Assembly: GCA_029260215.1 (NCBI GenBank)
Contig: JAJDDQ010000040.1
Coordinates: 1 to 64,000 of the forward strand
DNA from: Phycisphaerae bacterium
Lineage (GTDB): Bacteria; Planctomycetota; Phycisphaerae; UBA1845
Direction of reading: 5' to 3'
Length of the DNA stretch: 64,000 nucleotides
This document shows, one piece after another, positions 17,772 to 26,544 of the stretch. The notes beneath the pieces were generated by a model, which did no database searches, was not told the DNA's origin, and saw nothing but the letters and a program-made list of their open reading frames with translations. The stretch's first letter is position 1. Each line of letters begins with the position of its first letter. A program made the position numbers and the translations under genes.

Positions 17772-17935
17772 CTTATTGGCAATACAATAACGGATCGAGG
17801 ACTTCGAATCCGAGCGGAAGTGGATGCAAATGAATACCCGACGAAAGAAACGGTGACGCCGGAACAACTGGCAAGAGTGCGCCTCCGTCCGTCAATATTC
17901 CACGGAGAGCGGAACTATGCTGTTCTGCCGCACCA
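17772..17935 (+). pseudogene. ISAzo13-like transposase, C-terminal remnant
   Basis: Reading from the right end of the inverted-repeat element, the frame gives LIGNTITDRGLRIRAEVD, then NEYPTKETVTPEQLARVRL and FHGERNYAVLP. This resembles the C-terminal tail of ISAzo13-family DDE transposases (YPTG...VSDEEM...FHGEWNY). Everything upstream is missing. The frame continues past the conserved end into the intergenic space before the epimerase gene. Confidence 0.6.
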
Positions 17936-17966
17936 GGAATCATTTAACTTATTTTTACGCGAATCC

Positions 17967-18902
17967 TTATCGCGGCGGCAACACACCGATTTCACGTTGC
18001 CACGCGACGCCCTTGGCCAGTCCGCCGGTCAGCGGTGTCGTGGGCTTGTAGCCCAGCAGTGATTTGGCTTTGGTCAGATCGGCAACGTACTTCGTCACCT
18101 CGCCCGCGCGTGTTGGCTCAAACGTGACGTTAGGCTCTTTGCCGATCGCCAGCCCCAGGAGATTCACCACGTCAACCAAAGTGAATCCTTGGCCGGTGGC
18201 GAGGTTGATGGTCTCGTTCCACACTTTGCCATTGAGCAGGGCGTCCATGCCAGCCACCACGCCCGCGACGCAATCGTCGATGTACGTAAAATCGAGCACC
18301 TTTTCCCGACCGTAGACCACGATCGGTTCGCCCGCGGCGATGCGCTGAGCGAACAAAGGAATCACACGCTCCATGCGATCGATGTCGCAATCGTATCGGC
18401 CATAGACATTGCTGAATCGAAACACCAGATGCGGCAGGGCGTAGCAGCGCGAAAACGAGTAGATAAACGCTTCGCCAGCGATCTTGCTCGCGGAGTAGGG
18501 GCTTTCCGCTACGACGAAATCGGCATACGACTCTTGGGTAACGTGGTGCTGAATGTCGCCGTAGACTTCGCGCGAGCTGGCGAAGATGATCGGTATCTCC
18601 TCGGCCCGGCAGTAATCCAGCACGTTGAAGACGACGCGCACGTTGTCCATCGCCCGCTCGGGGTGTTCGACGAGTTCGAAGACCTTTGCGTTGGCGGCCA
18701 GGTGCAGCACGATGTCCGGCTTTGCGCCGACTTTGAAATCATCGAGGCCGGCGTTCCTCAGATCGACGGAGCGCATTTCGATGCGATCGGTCCACGTGTT
18801 CGGACGACGGTCAATGCCGATGACTTCGTCGCCGCGATCGAGCAATGCCAGCGAAACGGCGGTCCCTACCAAACCGCTCGACCCTGTGATGAGCGCGCGC
18901 AT
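17967..18902 (-). CDS. NAD-dependent sugar-nucleotide epimerase/dehydratase
   Basis: 311-residue extended short-chain dehydrogenase. The Rossmann motif is GSSGLVGTAV (residues 8-17), with HLAANAK near 68 and catalytic YSASK (Tyr136, Lys140) preceded by ASSREVYG. C-terminal TYIDDCVAGVV and LATGQGFTLVDVV are typical of UDP-glucose 4-epimerase/GDP- or dTDP-sugar enzymes. The substrate is most likely a UDP- or dTDP-sugar for cell-surface polysaccharide, which fits the exosortase genes upstream on the same strand. Single ATG start. Confidence 0.88.
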   Translation of the reverse strand: MRALITGSSGLVGTAVSLALLDRGDEVIGIDRRPNTWTDRIEMRSVDLRNAGLDDFKVGAKPDIVLHLAANAKVFELVEHPERAMDNVRVVFNVLDYCRAEEIPIIFASSREVYGDIQHHVTQESYADFVVAESPYSASKIAGEAFIYSFSRCYALPHLVFRFSNVYGRYDCDIDRMERVIPLFAQRIAAGEPIVVYGREKVLDFTYIDDCVAGVVAGMDALLNGKVWNETINLATGQGFTLVDVVNLLGLAIGKEPNVTFEPTRAGEVTKYVADLTKAKSLLGYKPTTPLTGGLAKGVAWQREIGVLPPR

Positions 18903-19106
18903 ATCCTGCCAATCTCCGTTCGTTCGGTGTACCGATGATCGAAAATCCTCCCGAGATCACGATGTCCCCGGAAAATTGTCGTTGGAAGCGATTCCGAAAC
19001 TCGCGTTCCAACGGCCCGCTACCGGCCGATGAAGGGCCGCGACAATGCCACTATTACTCAATTTTGGGGTCCGCGTCCAAGCAAGGGGTTGGCGTGCTTC
19101 GGTACG

Positions 19107-19604
19107 TCAGGCAGACCGTCGAGCAATCCACGCTCCGGCGGCGACGAGCGTGATCCCGACAAGGCAGCCCATCTTCTGCTGCATGCCGAAGCCTTCGTCG
19201 CTGCCGAATCCGAGCCAATCCGCCAGAACCGACAGGCCCGCTCCGACCAATCCGATCACGAGAATCGTCCTCGCTCGGGCGGCGGCACCGAGAATCAACA
19301 GGACGAGGCTGATCAAAAGCCCCTGACGCTGTCTCCATCCAAAGCCCTCACCCTCACCGAAATGAAGACTGTCGGCAAAAAGAGAAATCAGAAACGTTAT
19401 GCCGCCGAACACGAAAAGAATGGCTGCGTCACCTCGGAGACGGTTGATTGAGATCGGGGTTCGCTCGATCGATTCCACGCATGCGGCACAATAATGTTCC
19501 ATCGTCGCGACGCCGTCGCGCACGTCGGAAATGTGTACGATTGCGGGGGCACCGCAGGTTTCGCACTTGACCGCGCTGTGATGTACCGGGTTGGCTTCGC
19601 TCAT
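19107..19604 (-). CDS. Zinc-ribbon plus multi-pass membrane protein, coupled to exosortase
   Basis: 165 residues. The N-terminus CETCGAPAIVHISDVRDG...EHYCAACV has two CxxC pairs, probably one zinc ribbon. Four hydrophobic segments follow (ILFVFGGITFLISLF, LLISLVLLILGAA, ILVIGLVGAGLSVL, GCLVGITLVAAGAWI). The ATG at 19604 overlaps the exosortase stop by 4 nt, so the two are probably translated together. The role is unknown; coupling suggests an accessory of sorting or of polysaccharide export. A longer in-frame extension upstream is rejected because it lies inside the exosortase gene. Confidence 0.75.
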   Translation of the reverse strand: MSEANPVHHSAVKCETCGAPAIVHISDVRDGVATMEHYCAACVESIERTPISINRLRGDAAILFVFGGITFLISLFADSLHFGEGEGFGWRQRQGLLISLVLLILGAAARARTILVIGLVGAGLSVLADWLGFGSDEGFGMQQKMGCLVGITLVAAGAWIARRSA

Positions 19605-20500
19605 GATGTTGCGTGCGCAGCCGGAGGCGGCGCATCCTCGACGACCAGTTTGGCCATGATCCACAATTCCAAAACGAGCATCGCAACCGCGAGCGGCATC
19701 ATAAAAAATCCTGCGAAGTCGTGGAAAAAACGTTCCGCGAATTCGTCGTTGGTGATTTGGAACAGCAGGGCGGTCACGACGAGCCGGCCCACGTTGCACA
19801 GAATCGCGACGGGAAAACTTGAGAGAACCAGAGCTGCTTTTTGCCAAAGAGGGCGTCGTATCAGGTATGCCAAAGTCGACCCGACCACCAGGAACGCGGT
19901 CAACATGCGCAGCCCGCTGCAAGCTTCCGCCACGGCCAACGGCTTGTCGTTGCCGATGATGATGACGTGCCCTTCGCCCGATATGTCCACGCCGATCAAT
20001 TCCAGCGTGAAAATAGCTCCGGACGTTGCGTAGTCCTGAAGCGGGCCTGAGATCATGTCATGCACCCGGCCCGGAAGCGGAATCATCAGAAACAGGAAGA
20101 CCAGCAGCCATTTGAACCGCCAGGCCGCCCGGAAACCGGCGACCAGAACGACAACGCCGACGACGGTAAGGATCAACGCATAACGCTCAGCCGATTCGAA
20201 CAGCCAGACGACACCGAACGCCCGACCTGCCTGCGCGGCGATCAAAATGGCCAGTCCTGCCAACCAGCTCGGCTTGACCGGGCAAGTTTTCAGTCGAGCG
20301 CGGTCGTGCCACAACAGGTAGACAATCGCGAGCGGGACCAGTTGCCCGACAGAATAGTTGTCGTCGGTCTTCCAGTCGCGGAACAGGCCCAGCATGACAG
20401 ACCAATAAGACCAGAGCACCGCGCCCAATAGCACGACTGCCGCAATGAACGACGTTCGCATTGCGTTCGCCCCGGAATGTCTATTCGTGGGATCGGTCAC
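19601..20500 (-). CDS. Exosortase (PEP-CTERM protein-sorting transpeptidase)
   Basis: 299-residue integral membrane protein with about eight hydrophobic segments. The catalytic triad is visible: Cys194 in EACSGLR, Arg239 in NVGRL and His260 in FFHDFAGF. Exosortases are thought to cleave PEP-CTERM proteins at the outer leaflet and pass them to the surface. The start is GTG at 20500; an ATG at 20461 (MRTSFIAAV) is possible. It lies 11 bp after the EpsI gene and overlaps the zinc-ribbon gene. Its likely substrate is the PEP-CTERM protein at 57430-58350, far away, as is normal for this system. The subtype cannot be set without profiles. Confidence 0.93.
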   Translation of the reverse strand: MTDPTNRHSGANAMRTSFIAAVVLLGAVLWSYWSVMLGLFRDWKTDDNYSVGQLVPLAIVYLLWHDRARLKTCPVKPSWLAGLAILIAAQAGRAFGVVWLFESAERYALILTVVGVVVLVAGFRAAWRFKWLLVFLFLMIPLPGRVHDMISGPLQDYATSGAIFTLELIGVDISGEGHVIIIGNDKPLAVAEACSGLRMLTAFLVVGSTLAYLIRRPLWQKAALVLSSFPVAILCNVGRLVVTALLFQITNDEFAERFFHDFAGFFMMPLAVAMLVLELWIMAKLVVEDAPPPAAHATS

Positions 20501-20511
20501 GGATTACTGTC

Positions 20512-21285
20512 TCAACTCTCTAACGATTCAAGTGGTCGCTGCGCGGTTTTCGACGCAGAGTCTGCCACGGCAGTTTCGATCAGTTCCAGTATCAGCGGTG
20601 TGACTGAGGATGCGAACTCGCGCACCAATCGCTCCGCCACTTCCGGCGGAACAGAGCCGCCGCAGACAATCTGCACCTGGGCCGCGTAGGTTTCGCCAGC
20701 CGGTCTCGCGGCCCGGGAGCGAAGCAGTGACACGTCCGCGCACATCTGCCCGTCCACGACGTAGTAGTGAAGCACAGTCGTTCGCTCGCCGGCTAGCCCG
20801 CCTCGGTGGAAATGATGAATCTGGCAGGACAGCAGCGTGCCGTCGCTGAGTTTCAGATCATCGATCCGCTGCGTGCCGTCCCGCGTCCAACCCGCCCCGC
20901 GATAACACACTTCCGGGCGATGGGGCGCGAGATCGCGCAGATTTACACCGTATCCGATAAACAGCACAACCGAGCTTCCGCCGCGACGGTATACGCGACT
21001 GAGGTGGTCGTCGGTCTTGGTGGCTTCGACGACGCGGCTCGCCAGCGGCTCGTCCACGCCGATCCAGCCGTCAATGTACTCCGGCAGCGTGTCCAGCGTT
21101 CCCGGCGGCAGCGGGACACTCACCCCGGCCCGAGCGTAGTGAGCCGACAAGAGCCGGAACCCCGCGCCGAACGCGATCAGCAATACCGCCGTCGACCAAA
21201 CGCTGATCCAGATTGTTTTCGCAGGCGCGTATTGCGACAAAGCCAAAATCCTCAATTCCCGGCTGCCCCGGCGTTGTTCATGCAA
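20512..21285 (-). CDS. EpsI-domain exosortase-associated protein
   Basis: 257 residues with one N-terminal membrane anchor (WISVWSTAVLLIAFGAGF). An EpsI-type periplasmic domain follows: LPEYIDGWIGVDEPL, VVLFIGYGVNLRDLAPHRPEVCYRGAGW and TTVLHYYVVDG. The HxPExCY-type motif is a hallmark of EpsI proteins, which are found as separate proteins or fused to exosortases. Function is unknown but tied to exopolysaccharide and sorting. It is first of three genes on this strand (EpsI, exosortase, zinc-ribbon protein). Confidence 0.9.
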   Translation of the reverse strand: MHEQRRGSRELRILALSQYAPAKTIWISVWSTAVLLIAFGAGFRLLSAHYARAGVSVPLPPGTLDTLPEYIDGWIGVDEPLASRVVEATKTDDHLSRVYRRGGSSVVLFIGYGVNLRDLAPHRPEVCYRGAGWTRDGTQRIDDLKLSDGTLLSCQIHHFHRGGLAGERTTVLHYYVVDGQMCADVSLLRSRAARPAGETYAAQVQIVCGGSVPPEVAERLVREFASSVTPLILELIETAVADSASKTAQRPLESLES

Positions 21286-21524
21286 TCAACGGGCATCAAG
21301 CCGAGCCAAGTCACGATCCCCGAACCGCACGCAGATCATTATCGCCCGCCAGCCGATGCACGCAACGATTATCGGCGATCGCTCGCCGCTCCCGAACCCT
21401 CGACGCGGTTCGTCACTAACTATCGTCGGCTCGAATGCCAGACCGTGCCAATAATCGCCCTGCGCGACCGTGTGGTTTCCGCGACCGTGGACGTCCGATA
21501 GCCGATTCCCGGTTTTGTCCCGAT

Positions 21525-21705
21525 GGTTGCACTCCTCCTCCCCACCTTGCAAAGGAGGGGCTTGGGGGAGGTTCTTCTTGTGAACCGAAGCGTTACTCTG
21601 GTCCAGACCCCCCTGTATCCCCCCCTTTGCAAGGGGGGAAAAGAACGTTTCCTGTCGCAAGGCGAGGGTAGGTCGTGGCTTCGCATTGCGCATGGTTGAA
21701 GATTT
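21525..21705. repeat. Dispersed palindromic repeat, family A, copy 3
   Basis: Reverse-complement orientation relative to 3055. CACCTTGCAAAGGAGGGG hairpin, then GTTACTCTGGTCCAGACC linker, a CCCCCCTTTGCAAGGGGGG hairpin and a CCTGTCGCAAGG box. It lies between the divergent EpsI and selD genes. I see no gene in 21286-22015. Confidence 0.75.
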
Positions 21706-21914
21706 ACTCCTGAAGGTCGCACGGCTCGTGATGATTTTCCCCATGTCGTCGCTCCTTTGTCTTGCAGGAGCCTCCGTTTGAATGCTCCCGCACCAGTTCT
21801 GCGTTGCCGCACACATGCGAACTTACGCCTGCTGTCTACCAATAGAACGTCGCCGCTGATTCGCGCGGACGTAAAAAAAGCAATCAGGGGTGGCCGCCGC
21901 GCTCGGGCGGGGGG

Positions 21915-21968
21915 CTTGGGTGCCACCCCACACATCGAATTGCCACCCGTTCTGGGACGCACCCAGGG
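21915..21968. repeat. Partial family B repeat
   Basis: CTTGGGTGCCACCCC, then AATTGCCACCCGTTCTGGGACGCACCC, corresponding to the outer arm of the family B element at 16745. The centre is missing. Confidence 0.5.
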
Positions 21969-22015
21969 GGCGTCGCGCGTTTGCGTGCGGCTGTGGGTCG
22001 GATAGGGTGGGGGGT

Positions 22016-23062
22016 ATGACGGTTGCTCGAAAAATTCGCCTTACGGACTACGCCAGCTGCGCGGGGTGAGCGGGAAAGCTCCCGGTGGAGCTGACCGCGC
22101 AGGTGCTGCGCAGCTTAGGTAAGATGTCCCATCCGAATCTGCTGGTTGATGCGGAACACTTCGACGACGCCGGGGTGTACCGTTTGAACGAGTCGACGGC
22201 TATCGTGCAGACTGTGGATTTCTTCCCGCCGCTGGTGGATGACCCGTTTACCTTCGGGCGTATCGCCGCGTCCAACGCACTGTCCGATGTTTATGCGATG
22301 GGGGGGACGCCGATCACGGCGCTCAACATCGTCGGTTTCCCGGACAAGGAACTGCCGGGGGAGATTCTCGTCGAGATTCTCAAGGGCGGTCAGGAGCGTG
22401 TGGCTGCGGCCGACGCGGTGCTGATCGGTGGGCACAGCGTACGCGACGCCGAGATCAAGTACGGGTTGGCGGTTACGGGCACGGTTCACCCGGATCGCAT
22501 CGCGACCAACGGCGGGGCGCAGGTCGGTGATCGGCTTGTGCTTACGAAGCCGATCGGCAGCGGCGTGCTGACATCGGCTGCCAAACAGGGCAAGCTGCCC
22601 GTGGCGGACCTGGCGGAGGCCATCGATGTTATGGTCGGTCTGAATCGGGCGGCGGCTGACGCGATGATGAAGGTCGGTGCGCACGCAGCCACTGACGTGA
22701 CCGGTTTTGGGCTTTTGGGCCATGCGTTTGAGATGGCGACTGCGAGCGGCGTTTCTTTGGTTATCGATTCTGGGTCGGTGCCGTTGTTGGCTGAGACGAT
22801 GCGTTTTGCTTCGGAGGGGATTCTGACCCGTGCTCATAAGGGTACGCTTGGGCACCTTGGCGATCGACTGGCGACGGGCGATGTGGACGGGACGCTCGTG
22901 GGTGTGTTGGCGGACGCTCAGACTTCGGGTGGAATGTTGGTGGCTGTTGCGCCCGATCGGGTGGAGGAACTCCAATTGGAGCTTCGGGCTTCGGATGCGC
23001 ACGCCTCGGCTGTCATCGGTGAGGTCGTTACGCAGACGTCGGCTTCGATTCTTCTTCGCTGA
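22016..23062 (+). CDS. selD: Selenide, water dikinase (SelD), itself a predicted selenoprotein
   Basis: Makes selenophosphate for selenocysteine and selenouridine synthesis. The frame starting at ATG 22016 reads MTVARKIRLTDYASCAG, then TGA at 22067-22069, then AGKLPVELTAQVL. The TGA is exactly where SelD carries its catalytic Cys or Sec (…GCxxK), with the conserved Lys three residues later. The rest is full-length SelD: VDFFPPLVDDPFTFGRIAASNALSDVYAMGG, GGHSVRDAEIKYGLAVTG, LTKPIGSGVL, DVTGFGLLGHAFEMA and DAQTSGGMLVAV. With Sec the protein has 348 residues; starting after the TGA (GTG 22085) would remove the active site. SelA, SelB and tRNA-Sec are not in the window. Confidence 0.93.
22067..22092 (+). 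promoter_or_regulatory. In-frame UGA with bacterial SECIS-like hairpin
   Basis: Eight codon-phase nucleotides of spacer after the UGA (22067-22069) lead to a perfect 6-bp stem AGCTCC/GGAGCT at 22077-22082 and 22087-22092 with a CGGT tetraloop. A small G-containing loop on a short stem just downstream of the UGA is what SelB recognises in bacterial mRNAs. Confidence 0.7.
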
Positions 23063-23096
23063 TGGATTTGTTCTGTGATCGCGGCCTTTTGCGGGG

Positions 23097-23243
23097 CAGC
23101 GCCCGCTAAACGGCAAGCCACTACCGGCTTGTAGGCCGTCGCTCGGCTGGGGGTTTTTCGGGGGGTTTCACCGGCCGTACCCGCCCGCTGCGTTTGAAGT
23201 CTCAAGAGACGAACCCTCCGCCGCTGCCATGTATGGCCGCACC
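23097..23243. repeat. Dispersed composite repeat, family E, copy 2
   Basis: CCCGCTAAACGGCAAGCCAC, then CTACCGGCTTGTAGGCCGT, a G-rich GGGGGTTTTTCGGGGGG stretch and a tail GTTTGAAGTCTCAAGAG...CATGTATGGCCGCAC. The same order of modules is seen at 9345-9486. The left arm of the hairpin is missing here. There is no gene in 23063-23424. Confidence 0.75.
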
Positions 23244-23424
23244 CGCACCCGCACCCGCCCCCCGCAGCTGGGGTCCGTTTTCACTTGAATCGAGCGAACT
23301 AATTGTGTACTGTGGTGCTGGAATTCCCAAGGACGGGAACAGTCCTGAATGCGGTGTGGTGCCCATTTGTTGGCCGTCTCGCGCCGCGCGAATTTCACAC
23401 GCCGAATTGAATTGGAGCGATTAG

Positions 23425-25422
23425 ATGGGTTGGTCGAAAGGGGTTTGCAGCGTTGGGTGTGTTCTCCTTTGTGTTTCACAAATGGCTTGGGCGGAGGTTC
23501 CACCTTCCCTGTCCCATCAGGGCGTTATTGCCGTGAACGGCGTGCGGTTTTCCGGCGATGGAGCGTTTCGTTTCGCGCTGGTCGACGCTGACACCGATGC
23601 GTATCTGTGGGTGAATGACGGGAGTGTAGTCGGGTCGCCCGACGCGCCGACGGACGCGGTGACGCTGCAGGTCATCAACGGTGTCTACCAGCTTCGGCTG
23701 GGCGATACGTCGCTCGCCAACATGACCGCGTTGCCCGTGAGCGTGTTCAACGAGAATGACAATGTCGTGTTGCGCATCTGGTTCGACGACGGCAGGGGGA
23801 ATGGTATGCATCAGCTTTCTCCCGATCAGCCGATTGGCAGCGTGCCCTTCACGCATCACGCCGGGTCATCTGAGCGACTCAACATCCCGGGTGAAGACAC
23901 ATCAGCTGTCTTCGTTGGCGACTCCGGCAATGTTGGCATCGGAACCACCGCCCCCGGTGGTCGGTTGGAGATTCAAGCCCCAGCAGGCGAACCGACACAG
24001 GGCCAGATCCACATCGAAGGAAACGGCGGTAGCGGTGTCGGCGACGCCTTCATCAGTTTTGCCGAGGGTACAGAACCCGATTCGTTTTCGATGGGTGTGC
24101 GGGACAACGGTGATGAGTTCGCGATCTCCAAGGGGTTGACTTTGGACAATGATCCGAAGTTCGTTATTGACTATGATTCGGGAAACGTTGGGATCGGAAC
24201 TACGACACCCGAAGGTACTCTCGAAGTCGCCGGTGGCGATGACGGCGCGGCGGTGATTTCCGGCTTCAACACGTCCACCCTATTCCTCAAACGCGACGGG
24301 GGCGGTTTCGACGCAGCCATGAGCAATCAGGGCGGAACCGCGCCGTTCGTCTTCTACGGAAACGGAGCGACCAACTCGACGGACCCCAACACGCTCAGCG
24401 AGTTGATGCGCATTACGTCAACGGGCCGCGTCGGCATTGGAACGAACAACCCCAGCGCTAGTCTCGACGTGGTGGGCACTACGGAACTTAATGGCAACGT
24501 CGGAATCGGTAGGGTTCCGAACAACCGGCTGGACGTCGAGCGTTCAATCGCGGGACCTGATAATGTTTCGTCCAGTTACGTCGCCCACATCCACAATCCA
24601 AACACGGGCGGAGATGGCGACGGTCTGATCATCGAGATTGGCGTTGATACTTTCAACGAGAATGCCACTACTTCGAACAACTTCATTCAGTTCCTTAGAG
24701 GTCCTCCTGGTATCGGTGGCCCTGCAGGGAAGATCCAAGGCAACGGTGGCTTTGGCGTGACTTATTCCACCTCAGGGTCAGACTTCGCCGAAGCACTGCC
24801 GCGCCAGGATCTCGAGGAAGTCATTAAGGCCGGTGATGTTGTCGGCGTGTTCGGCGGGAAGATCTCCAAGAGGACGGCCGGTGCGGAATGGGTCATGGCC
24901 GTCAGCACGGCCCCCGGATTCCTGGGCGGTGACAGCGACGATTCGAGGGGCGCGCGTGACGTGGTCGCGTTCATCGGTCAGGTGCCGGTCAAAGTTCGCG
25001 GCCCGGTTGCGATCGGCGACTACATCGTCGCTTCGGAGCTTGGGGACGGAACAGCGGTCGCCATCTCGCCATCCGCGATCGCGCTAGAGCATGGCCGCCT
25101 GACCGTCGGCCGCGCTTGGGAGGCTTCCGACGATGAAGGTGTTAAGCAAATCAACACCGCCGTCGGCCTGCCCGAATCAGCCTCGACCGCGGCAGCGCTT
25201 GCACGAACCGTGAGCTCGCAACAAGAGCAGATCAACGAGCTGCGGCGTGAAGTTCAAGTCGTACGCGCTCAGGCCGCCGAGTTGGCGTCGATGAGGCAGC
25301 GATTCGAGCGCATCGAAGCCACGCTGGCCCACGCTGCATCAGCCCCGTCTGCTGAATTGGCGCGATCGAACGCTCCGTCCGCCGGGCGGCCGACCGCGAC
25401 CGCTTCTGGAGGTGCCAGATAA
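23425..25422 (+). CDS. Secreted tail-fibre-like surface protein with GNVGIGT repeats
   Basis: 665 residues with a signal peptide (CSVGCVLLCVSQMAWA). The N-terminal part (SHQGVIAVNGVRFSGDGAFRFALVD) is a globular domain often found at the start of such proteins. Several GNVGIGTTxPxGxLE units follow, typical of trimeric fibres. Then comes a domain SGSDFAEALPRQDLEEVIKAGDVVGVFGGKISK that resembles a self-contained C-terminal fibre domain, and finally a coiled coil (SSQQEQINELRREVQVVRAQ). Probably a trimeric surface fibre or adhesin. No anchor is visible. It is not part of a recognisable phage module. Confidence 0.8.
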   Translation: MGWSKGVCSVGCVLLCVSQMAWAEVPPSLSHQGVIAVNGVRFSGDGAFRFALVDADTDAYLWVNDGSVVGSPDAPTDAVTLQVINGVYQLRLGDTSLANMTALPVSVFNENDNVVLRIWFDDGRGNGMHQLSPDQPIGSVPFTHHAGSSERLNIPGEDTSAVFVGDSGNVGIGTTAPGGRLEIQAPAGEPTQGQIHIEGNGGSGVGDAFISFAEGTEPDSFSMGVRDNGDEFAISKGLTLDNDPKFVIDYDSGNVGIGTTTPEGTLEVAGGDDGAAVISGFNTSTLFLKRDGGGFDAAMSNQGGTAPFVFYGNGATNSTDPNTLSELMRITSTGRVGIGTNNPSASLDVVGTTELNGNVGIGRVPNNRLDVERSIAGPDNVSSSYVAHIHNPNTGGDGDGLIIEIGVDTFNENATTSNNFIQFLRGPPGIGGPAGKIQGNGGFGVTYSTSGSDFAEALPRQDLEEVIKAGDVVGVFGGKISKRTAGAEWVMAVSTAPGFLGGDSDDSRGARDVVAFIGQVPVKVRGPVAIGDYIVASELGDGTAVAISPSAIALEHGRLTVGRAWEASDDEGVKQINTAVGLPESASTAAALARTVSSQQEQINELRREVQVVRAQAAELASMRQRFERIEATLAHAASAPSAELARSNAPSAGRPTATASGGAR

Positions 25423-25518
25423 CACGCACTGGACCGGGTGGCCCACGGCGGGAATGAATCGAGGCCGCAGCAGGAATTGGCGCGACGGTTCCGGCATGCC
25501 TCGCGTTGCTCGGACGTC

Positions 25519-26288
25519 GAAACGGGGACGCAGCTAGTATTGACTCCGTCTCTCAACGGCGATAGCCTCCGGGCATGCCAAGAACAGCGAGAGTAGCACC
25601 GGGCGGATTGGTTTATCACGTGTTGAATCGGGCGGTGGCGCGTCTGCCGCTGTTTCGCAAAGATGCGGATTATGCAGCCTTCGAGCGCGTGATGCTGGAG
25701 GCGCACGAGCGGTTCCCGACTCGGATCCTCGCGTGGTGCCTGATGCGCAACCACTGGCACTTCGTGATTTGGCCGCGGAAAGACGGAGAATTGACGGCCT
25801 TCCTGCGTTGGCTGACGCACACACACGTCATGCGCTGGCACGTCGCACACGGGACGGTGGGTTGCGGCCCGTTGTATCAAGGACGGTTCAAAAGTTTCCC
25901 GGTCCAGCGTGACGAGCATTTCCTGAACGTGTGCCGCTATGTCGAGCGAAACGCGCTGACCGCCAACATGATCGAACGGGCCGAGGATTGGCGATGGGGC
26001 AGCCTGTGGGCGCGTCGCAATGGCGATGATCGCTTGCGGTCGTTGCTGAGCGATTGGCCAATCGATCGGCCACGAAACTGGGTACAAGTGGTCAACAAGC
26101 CCATCTCCGCGAAGGAGCGCGCGCGGTTCCAGATCAGTATCGCCAAGAGTCAGCCGTTCGGCCACGAGTCGTGGCAGAAGCGAACGGCCACACGTCTGGG
26201 CCTGACCGCATCACTCCGTTCGGAAGGTCGCCCGAGAAAAGCCAGGGGCACCGACGCGGCGCCAGAAAACTAGCTGCGTCCCCGTTTC
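25519..26288. mobile_element. RAYT transposon unit with perfect 19-bp inverted ends
   Basis: GAAACGGGGACGCAGCTAG at 25519-25537 is the exact reverse complement of 26270-26288. The two copies bracket the Y1 transposase gene, and the right copy overlaps its stop codon. This is the layout expected of a REP-associated tyrosine transposase unit whose ends are recognised as single-stranded hairpins. Confidence 0.85.
25575..26273 (+). CDS. REP-associated tyrosine transposase (Y1/TnpA_REP)
   Basis: 232 residues. HVLNRAV at the N-terminus, the HUH motif LMRNHWHFVIWP (His60, His62), GPLYQGRFKSFPV and the catalytic Tyr122 in VCRYVERNALTANM. This single-strand endonuclease cuts and rejoins hairpin DNA. 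All key residues are present, so it may be active. The ATG follows AGCCTCCGGGC. Flanking inverted repeats are listed separately. None of the dispersed palindromes in this window matches its ends well. Confidence 0.93.
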   Translation: MPRTARVAPGGLVYHVLNRAVARLPLFRKDADYAAFERVMLEAHERFPTRILAWCLMRNHWHFVIWPRKDGELTAFLRWLTHTHVMRWHVAHGTVGCGPLYQGRFKSFPVQRDEHFLNVCRYVERNALTANMIERAEDWRWGSLWARRNGDDRLRSLLSDWPIDRPRNWVQVVNKPISAKERARFQISIAKSQPFGHESWQKRTATRLGLTASLRSEGRPRKARGTDAAPEN

Positions 26289-26544
26289 AAAACTTTGCGG
26301 AGCGTGGGGTGTGGTATTTGGCGTTCCTTATTGTCCGGCCGCTCCATTACTGTCGCGGTTCTGATGGGCTGCAATCGTTCTGCCGGAAGTGTCGTGTACC
26401 CGAACTGGGGATGCGTTGCGTTGAGGCTTGACGTTTGGCCTGCGGCCCGGACAATGTTCGTTTTCGACCTTTTGGGTGCGGATTGTCGGTATTTGCGGAG
26501 GGTACGCGGGTTCCGTAATTCGCCCGGATTGAGATTTGGCTTGG

